A stretch of DNA of 64,000 nt from CAWJNF01 sp963844235 (GTDB lineage: Bacteria > Actinomycetota > Thermoleophilia > Gaiellales > Gaiellaceae), in contig CAWJNF010000004.1 of NCBI GenBank assembly GCA_963844235.1, positions 1,054,001 through 1,118,000 on the forward strand, in the 5' to 3' direction. Shown piece by piece: positions 58,708 to 64,000 of this stretch. The translations under genes and the position numbers were made by a program. The notes beneath the pieces are model-generated. The model worked only from the letters and a program-made list of their open reading frames with translations, did no database searches and was not told the origin of the DNA. The stretch's first letter is position 1; each line of letters opens with the position of its first letter.

Positions 58708-60072
58708 GTGGCAAGCGTCGCGACACCCTCCAGGACGCTGTCGGAGCTCGCAGAGCTCGACCGCGCCCACCTCATCCATCCGAACCTCTCCGGTGCCATC
58801 GAGGAGCGCTGCGTCCTGGTTCGGGGGGAGGGATGCCTGCTCTGGGACGCCGACGGCACCGAGTACCTCGACGCGACCGGCGGGCTCTGGCTCTGCCAGA
58901 TCGGCCACGGACGCCGCGAGATCGCGAAGGCCGCGGCGGAGCAGATGGAGCGACTCGAGTACTTCACGAGCTTCTGGGACTTCTCGAACGACCAGTCGAT
59001 CTCGCTCGCCCTCAAGCTGGCGGAGCTGGCGCCGAACGGGCTGACGCACAGCTTCTTCACGAGCGGCGGCTCCGAGAGCAACGAGAGCGCGATCAAGATC
59101 GCGCGCCTCTACCACGGACGGCGCGGCGAGCCCGACCGCAACTGGATCATCGCGCGGCGCTCGGGCTATCACGGCGTCGGCTACGGCAGCGGAACGGCAA
59201 CCGGGATCGACGCATACCACGACGGCTTCGGGCCGCTCCTCCCCCACATCGAGCATCTCACTGCGCCCTACCCGTACCACCTGGAGCTATACGACGGACA
59301 GGACCCGACCGACTTCCTGCTGCGCGAGCTCGAGGCGACGATCGAGCGCATCGGGCCGAATCGCGTGGCCGCAATGATCGGCGAGCCGGTCATCGGTGCC
59401 GGGGGCGTCATCGTCCCGCCAGACGACTACTGGCCGCGGGTGCGTGAGCTGCTCGGCTACCACGGGATTCTGCTGATCGCCGACGAGGTCGTCACCGGCT
59501 TCGGCCGCACCGGCACCTGGTTCGCGTCCGAGGAGATGGGGATGAAGCCGGACCTCGTCTCGGTCGCCAAGGGCATCACCAGCGGTTACGTGCCGCTCGG
59601 CGCGGTGCTGATGCGCGGCGACATCGCCGAGTTGATCGGCGGCGGCGAAGGGTTCCACCACGGCTTCACGTACTGCGGACACCCGGTGGCGTGCGCCGTC
59701 GCGCTGGCGAACATCGACATCATGGAGCGCGAGGGCCTCGTCGAGGCCGCCCGCCGCACCGGCGACTACCTGGCCGCCGAGCTCGCGTCGCTCGCGGACC
59801 TCCCGGCCGTCGGCGAGGTTCGGAGTCGCGGCATGATCGTCGGCATCGAGTGCGTCGCGGACAAGGCGACCCGGGAGCCGATCGCCTTCGCGGGAGAGCC
59901 GGTCGAGGACGTCATGCGGCGCGAGCACGGCGTGATCGTCCGCAACCTCGGGCCGGTGGTCGCCATGTCGCCGCCACTCGTGCTGGCGGAGTCAGAGGCG
60001 CGCCGACTCGTCGACGCAACCAGGGACGTCCTCTCGAGGCTCGCACCGGACGGGACGTTCAGCGACGGCTAG
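58708..60072 (+). CDS. Class III pyridoxal-phosphate aminotransferase
   Basis: A 454-residue omega-aminotransferase-like enzyme from GTG 58708 (AAAGGA eight bases upstream). The PLP site is clear: TSGGSESNESAIKIAR (phosphate cup), SGYHGVGYGSGTATGID, LLIADEVVTGFGRTG with the pyridine-nitrogen Asp, and Schiff-base lysine K288 in SVAKGITSGYVPLGAV. RSRGMIVGIECVAD is the usual C-terminal segment. Likely converts an amine such as beta-alanine, GABA, putrescine or a taurine-like compound to an aldehyde. Convergent with the Ntn hydrolase gene. Confidence 0.94.
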   Translation: MASVATPSRTLSELAELDRAHLIHPNLSGAIEERCVLVRGEGCLLWDADGTEYLDATGGLWLCQIGHGRREIAKAAAEQMERLEYFTSFWDFSNDQSISLALKLAELAPNGLTHSFFTSGGSESNESAIKIARLYHGRRGEPDRNWIIARRSGYHGVGYGSGTATGIDAYHDGFGPLLPHIEHLTAPYPYHLELYDGQDPTDFLLRELEATIERIGPNRVAAMIGEPVIGAGGVIVPPDDYWPRVRELLGYHGILLIADEVVTGFGRTGTWFASEEMGMKPDLVSVAKGITSGYVPLGAVLMRGDIAELIGGGEGFHHGFTYCGHPVACAVALANIDIMEREGLVEAARRTGDYLAAELASLADLPAVGEVRSRGMIVGIECVADKATREPIAFAGEPVEDVMRREHGVIVRNLGPVVAMSPPLVLAESEARRLVDATRDVLSRLAPDGTFSDG

Positions 60073-60125
60073 GGAATCTGCGGCTGATCGGTCCCGCGAC
60101 CGGTCGACGAACTCGACGTGCTAGC

Positions 60126-61226
60126 TCACGCGGGCACCGCGGCTGCGGTCGTCTCGAGCGGACGGACGTAGTCAGCCGAGCACGGCGGCCCGTCGGTGAG
60201 CTCGAGCGTGCCAGCGTCGAGGTCCATGACGAGCGAGAAGATGGAGTGCAGACGCCGGCCCTCGTCGTCGACGACCTCGTCGAGATGCCTGCATATGGAG
60301 TCGGGCGCGTCGGCGTGGTCGCGCAGGATCTCACGTGCCCCATGCGCGTCGAGCACGCCCCAGCGCTCGTCGAGCAGCCGGCGTGCGCGACCGAGGCGAG
60401 GGTAGGTGTCGGGAAAGGCCTGCTTGCCGAGGCAGCGGACGCCGACCAGCCGGGGGCTGAGGAGGTGGTTCGTGTGGGCGAGCACGTCGCGCTCCGGAAG
60501 CAGGACGTCCATGTCGCCGGGCACGGCCTCGATGTCGAGCGCTGCGTTCCCGCCCTGCGCGACCAGGAAGTTCGCCGAGCAGGCGATGTTCGCACGCGCC
60601 ACCGCACCGACCGCGTCGCTGAGCGTGCGCGAGTCGAGGATCGCCCGCAAGACGACGTGGAGCGGCGTGCCGCCCGGCTCCAGCCGGTCGGTGACGATCG
60701 CGTTCAAGCACACCCCGAGGCCGGCCGAGTTGAAACCGAGCTTGCCGATTATCCCGGCCTCGGTCAGCATCGTCAGAGAGGGCTTCCCCGGCTGCTCGAT
60801 CTGCAGCACGACGATCGCGTCGCGCACCGATGGCCGCCAGTCCCAGTTCTGGCACAGGATGACCGACGCGTCGCGCGTGGCCGCGCCGAACGCCGCGAAG
60901 GACGTGCAGCCGTCCACGAGACGGGCGCTGAGCGCGATCTCCGAGCGGGCGTTCAGCGCGAGGATCTCGCCGTGCTCGAGCCCGCTGCCGACCGCGACGC
61001 CGCGGATCTCCTCCGCGTAGTCCGGGTCGTAGCGGTCGATCTGCGCGGCATAGGACTCGCCGATCCGCTTCGCCTCGGCCCAGTCGATGCGGACGAAGTC
61101 GCGGAAGATCTGCTGGTACGTGCCGACGGTTGCGGCGATCTGCTCTCGGGCCTGCTCACCGTGCTGAACGCCGCGCTCGAACGCCGACTCGCTCTGTATG
61201 CGGTAGACGGGGAACGTCGACTCCAT
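60126..61226 (-). CDS. C45-family Ntn hydrolase (acyl-CoA:6-aminopenicillanic-acid acyltransferase-like)
   Basis: A 366-residue protein like the penicillin acyltransferase (AAT) / C45 group. These proteins self-cleave before a catalytic cysteine; here the candidate is C107 in DGCTSFAAFG, preceded by LALNARSEI. VILCQNWDWRP, LEPGGTPLHVVLRAILDSRTLSDAV and AHTNHLL are family segments. ATG 61226 has GAGGAGG upstream; the longer frame is not supported. Members hydrolyse or transfer acyl groups on amides. No signal peptide is seen. Confidence 0.88.
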   Translation of the reverse strand: MESTFPVYRIQSESAFERGVQHGEQAREQIAATVGTYQQIFRDFVRIDWAEAKRIGESYAAQIDRYDPDYAEEIRGVAVGSGLEHGEILALNARSEIALSARLVDGCTSFAAFGAATRDASVILCQNWDWRPSVRDAIVVLQIEQPGKPSLTMLTEAGIIGKLGFNSAGLGVCLNAIVTDRLEPGGTPLHVVLRAILDSRTLSDAVGAVARANIACSANFLVAQGGNAALDIEAVPGDMDVLLPERDVLAHTNHLLSPRLVGVRCLGKQAFPDTYPRLGRARRLLDERWGVLDAHGAREILRDHADAPDSICRHLDEVVDDEGRRLHSIFSLVMDLDAGTLELTDGPPCSADYVRPLETTAAAVPA

Positions 61227-61351
61227 CGCAGCCTCCTCGACTCGGTCCGCGCGACGCCGCGCCTGGCACACCAATCGTACGCCAGCTCGGACGGAGCGAT
61301 CGTCAAGCGGTTCTTCATGAACCGAACGAGCCGGTATGTGAGACTCCCGCG

Positions 61352-63628
61352 ATGAGCGGCGTCATCGGCCAGCGTGTCCTGCGGCTGGAGGACGCGCGCT
61401 TCCTCGAGGGCAAGGGCAGCTACGTGGACAACCTCGAGCTCCCCGGCGCCCGGCACGTGACCTTCGTCCGCTCGCCGTTCGCCCACGCGCGGATCACCGG
61501 CATCGACGTCTCTGCCGCCCTGGCCGTTCCGGACGTGCAGGTCTTCACAGCGGCCGACGTCGACCTGGAAACGTTCCAGCCGCCGCCCCTTCCCGGCCTC
61601 GAGCAGCGCATGGGGCGGCCCTACGTGGCCTCCGAGACCGTTCGCTTCAACGGGGACATTGTCGCGATCGTCGTCTCCGAGAGCCGCGTGCAAGGGATGG
61701 ACGCCGCAGCGCTCGTCGCCGTCGACTACGACCCGCTGCCGACGGTCGTAGATCCGCGCGAGGCGCTCGCGGACCGGACGCTCCTGTTCCCGGACGTAGG
61801 CACGAACGTGTGTCTGCGGAAGGTCGTGGACGAGCCCGACGAAGAGCTGTTCGCCGGCTGCGACGTCGTCGTCTCGGGACAGCTCGTCAGCCAGCGGCTC
61901 GCCGCCTGCCCGCTCGAGCCACGCTCGACGGCAGCCGTCGTCGGCGCGGACGGCCGGCTGACCGCTTGGCTCTCGACGCAGACGCCGCACCACGACCGGC
62001 ACGGGCTCGCGCAGGTCTTCGGTCTGGACGAGGCACAGGTGCGGGTCGTCGGGCCCGACGTGGGTGGCGGCTTCGGTGCCAAGGGGCTCTCGGTCGAGGA
62101 CATCCTGGTCGCATGGGTGGCGCGCAGGACAGGTGGCCCGGCGCGGTGGACGGAGACGCGCGGGGAGAACATGGTCGCCATGGTTCAGGGCCGCGCAGCC
62201 GCCCTCTCCTTCACGATCGGAGGGGGCCGTGACGGCGCTGTGCAGGCTTACCGGCTCAGCATCCTCCAGGACGCCGGCGCCTATCCGTTCCTCGGCGCCT
62301 TCCTCCCGAACCTCACGGCGCTGATGGCGAGCGGCGTCTACGCGATCCCGAAGATCGAGGTCGACGCCGTCTCGGTGGTCACGAACACCACGCCGACCGG
62401 AGCCTTCCGCGGGGCAGGACGTCCCGAGGCCGCCCAGGCGATCGAGCGGGCGCTGGACCTCTTCGCGGCCGAGGCGGGCCTCGACCCGGCCGACGTGCGC
62501 CGTCGCAACTTCATCCCGCGTGACGCGTTCCCGTACAAGACCGCCTCAGGCGCCCGATACGACTGCGGCGACTACGCAGGCGCGCTCGAGCTCGTGCTCG
62601 CCGCCGCCGGGTACGAGTCCCTACGCGACGAGCAGCGCCGAAGGCGCGAGCAGGACGGCGGCCGGCAGCTCGGTGTCGGCCTCAGCACGTATGTGGAGAT
62701 CACCGCCGGCCTGCCGGAGGCCGAGTTTGGCGCGGTCGAGATCACGCCCGACGGACGGGCAATCCTCCGAACGGGCTCGTTCTCGCACGGCCAGGGCCAC
62801 GAGACGACGTTCGCCATGATCGTCGCGGACAGGCTCGGGGTGCCGGTGGAGAGCGTCAGCGTCCTCAAGGGCGACACGGACGAGGTTCCGAGGGGCACGG
62901 GCACGTACGCCTCGAAGTCGACCCAGCTCGGTGGGACCGCCGCGGCCGAGGCCGCCGGTGCCGTCGTCGAGCGGGGGCGGCAGCTGGCCGCCGACATGCT
63001 CGAAGCCGGGGTGGAGGACGTCGTGCTCGACCGTGACACGGGCAGCTTCCATGTCGCCGGGGCTCCGCAGTCCGCGCTGACGTGGGGAGAGCTGGCCGAG
63101 CGCGCGGCCGCGGACGGGCGCCTCGTGGATCTACAAAGCGAGAGCGACTTCAAGGCCGAGAGCCCGACCTTTCCGTTCGGGGCGCACCTCGCCGTCGTCG
63201 AGGTGGACACGGAGACGGGCGCCGTCGAGCTCCTTCGTCTCGTCGCCGTGGACGATGCCGGCCACATCGTCAACCCGCTCGTCGCGGAGGGCCAGGTGCA
63301 CGGTGGCGTCGCCACCGGCGTGGCGCAGGCGCTCTTCGAGGAAGTCGCCTACGACGAGGAGGGCACTCCGCTGACGGCGAGCTTCGTCGGGTACCTGTTT
63401 CCGTCGGCGGCCGAGCTGCCGTCGTTCGAGCTCATCGAGATGGAGACGCCGACTCCGGTCAACCCGCTCGGCGCGAAGGGGATCGGCGAGTCGGGCACCA
63501 TCGGGGCGACGCCGGCCGTCCAGAACGCGGTCGTGGACGCGCTGTCGCACCTCGGCGTGCGGCACGTCGACATGCCGGCGAACGGCGAGCGTGTCTGGCG
63601 AGCGCTCGAAGCGGCTAAGAACAACTGA
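61352..63628 (+). CDS. Molybdenum hydroxylase large subunit, form II CoxL-like (no adjacent small subunits)
   Basis: A 758-residue molybdopterin subunit. IGQRVLRLEDARFLEGKGSYVDNL is the CO-dehydrogenase-like opening. The active-site loop reads AFRGAGR at 351-357, the form II pattern, not the AYxCSFR of genuine CO dehydrogenase. VGPDVGGGFGAK and the catalytic E713 (GAKGIGESG) are intact. Usually found with medium FAD and small iron-sulfur genes, but none flanks it here: upstream is the divergent Ntn hydrolase and downstream a DUF5519 protein. It may borrow the subunits at 15.5-16.8 kb. Substrate unlikely to be CO. Confidence 0.92.
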   Translation: MSGVIGQRVLRLEDARFLEGKGSYVDNLELPGARHVTFVRSPFAHARITGIDVSAALAVPDVQVFTAADVDLETFQPPPLPGLEQRMGRPYVASETVRFNGDIVAIVVSESRVQGMDAAALVAVDYDPLPTVVDPREALADRTLLFPDVGTNVCLRKVVDEPDEELFAGCDVVVSGQLVSQRLAACPLEPRSTAAVVGADGRLTAWLSTQTPHHDRHGLAQVFGLDEAQVRVVGPDVGGGFGAKGLSVEDILVAWVARRTGGPARWTETRGENMVAMVQGRAAALSFTIGGGRDGAVQAYRLSILQDAGAYPFLGAFLPNLTALMASGVYAIPKIEVDAVSVVTNTTPTGAFRGAGRPEAAQAIERALDLFAAEAGLDPADVRRRNFIPRDAFPYKTASGARYDCGDYAGALELVLAAAGYESLRDEQRRRREQDGGRQLGVGLSTYVEITAGLPEAEFGAVEITPDGRAILRTGSFSHGQGHETTFAMIVADRLGVPVESVSVLKGDTDEVPRGTGTYASKSTQLGGTAAAEAAGAVVERGRQLAADMLEAGVEDVVLDRDTGSFHVAGAPQSALTWGELAERAAADGRLVDLQSESDFKAESPTFPFGAHLAVVEVDTETGAVELLRLVAVDDAGHIVNPLVAEGQVHGGVATGVAQALFEEVAYDEEGTPLTASFVGYLFPSAAELPSFELIEMETPTPVNPLGAKGIGESGTIGATPAVQNAVVDALSHLGVRHVDMPANGERVWRALEAAKNN

Positions 63629-63645
63629 CGCGTGCGACGCGCTCG

Positions 63646-63993
63646 CTAGGCCGCCGTCGCCGGCAGACCGAAACGGGCGACGACGCGGTCGTAGTTCAGC
63701 CGCAGCAGCTCGATCACGCCACGGACGTCTGCCTCGCCCTCGATCCGGCGCTCGGCCCAGCTCGGATGATCGGGCCTCACCGGGTGGGGGCGGACCCGGC
63801 CCTCTTCTCTCAGGCGTGTGCCGAGATCCCTGGGGAAGCCGAAGTGGGCGACGCGGTCGCCGTGCAGATGACCGAACTCCCGGCGGCCGATCCTGAAGGC
63901 CAGCTCGCCCCGTTTTCCGGGGCCCGCTGTCACGCTGGGCCAGGACGTGACCTCCTCGGTGATCCGCTGGCTCGGGCTCTGCGGCGCCGTCAT
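63646..63993 (-). CDS. DUF5519 (luciferase-domain-like) small protein
   Basis: A 115-residue protein. TSWPSVTAGPGKRGELAFRIGRREFGHLHGDRVAHFGFP and VRPDHPSWAERRIEGEADVRGVIELLRLNYDRV match the DUF5519 pattern of an HLHGD core with a C-terminal helix. Family function is not established despite the luciferase-like name. Convergent with the CoxL-like gene; no partner visible before the window ends. Confidence 0.75.
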   Translation of the reverse strand: MTAPQSPSQRITEEVTSWPSVTAGPGKRGELAFRIGRREFGHLHGDRVAHFGFPRDLGTRLREEGRVRPHPVRPDHPSWAERRIEGEADVRGVIELLRLNYDRVVARFGLPATAA

Positions 63994-64000
63994 GAGCTTC

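Noticed and set aside
61352..63628. Aerobic carbon monoxide dehydrogenase
   Set aside because: The active-site loop is AFRGAGR, not AYxCSFR, and small/medium subunits are absent.

Overview
The window is very GC-rich, uses GTG and TTG starts freely, and is packed with short-gap or 4-nt-overlap operons. F420/flavin-type LLM oxidoreductases, FCD/GntR regulation and lipoprotein binding proteins with a CGG(D/E)(D/E)EA start to the mature chain suggest a high-GC Actinomycetota, perhaps Thermoleophilia-like. That placement is inference. No rRNA, tRNA, CRISPR, phage or IS genes were seen. Genes are metabolic throughout: uptake, oxidation and one-carbon (methyl) chemistry.

Region by region. 1-3146 (+): end of a flavin monooxygenase/acyl-CoA dehydrogenase-like gene, a vanillyl-alcohol/eugenol-oxidase-like flavoprotein and an SDR. 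3223-4473 (+): an amidohydrolase. 22319-4513 (-): a long catabolic block with HyuA, two HyuB copies (the second frameshifted), a three-subunit molybdenum hydroxylase, a sugar-type ABC importer, an M19 dipeptidase and a second HyuA/HyuB pair. 27963-22520 (-): an activated-methyl-cycle operon, metK - PfkB kinase - ahcY - homocysteine methyltransferase fused to a SAM methyltransferase. 28071-38322: GntR with MetE-like protein A; NTF2-like with a beta-hydroxyacid dehydrogenase; then an XRE-cupin regulator with MetE-like B, Gfo/Idh and an EboE-like protein, divergent from MetE-like C and an M24-fold protein. 38716-44605 (+): a second sugar-type ABC importer ending in a DUF2269 membrane protein. 44621-48869: a LigM/DesA-like tetrahydrofolate-dependent O-demethylase, an LLM oxidoreductase, an enolase-superfamily enzyme and a frameshifted NTF2-like gene. 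49025-56476 (+): a branched-chain-amino-acid-type ABC importer with a fused LivH-LivM permease, followed by MetE-like D and E. 56532-64000: NmrA-like reductase, LLM oxidoreductase, class III aminotransferase, C45-type Ntn hydrolase, an orphan CoxL-like hydroxylase and a DUF5519 protein.

How it may fit together: imported (methylated or methoxylated) small organics are oxidised by VAO, molybdenum hydroxylases and LLM enzymes, ring-opened by hydantoinase-type ATP-dependent amidases, and demethylated. Methyl groups could then pass through five stand-alone MetE-like zinc methyltransferases, the LigM-like enzyme and the homocysteine methyltransferase into the SAM cycle encoded at 22.5-28 kb. This is inference from neighbourhood and motifs.

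Two non-coding themes stand out. A dispersed GTAGGGGC-type palindrome family occurs at least ten times between genes or at gene ends, and twice supplies the stop codon of a gene. Three candidate promoter/operator regions carry dyads or spaced direct repeats in front of the three ABC-transporter loci. Three genes show apparent single-base frameshifts, which may be real decay or assembly error.
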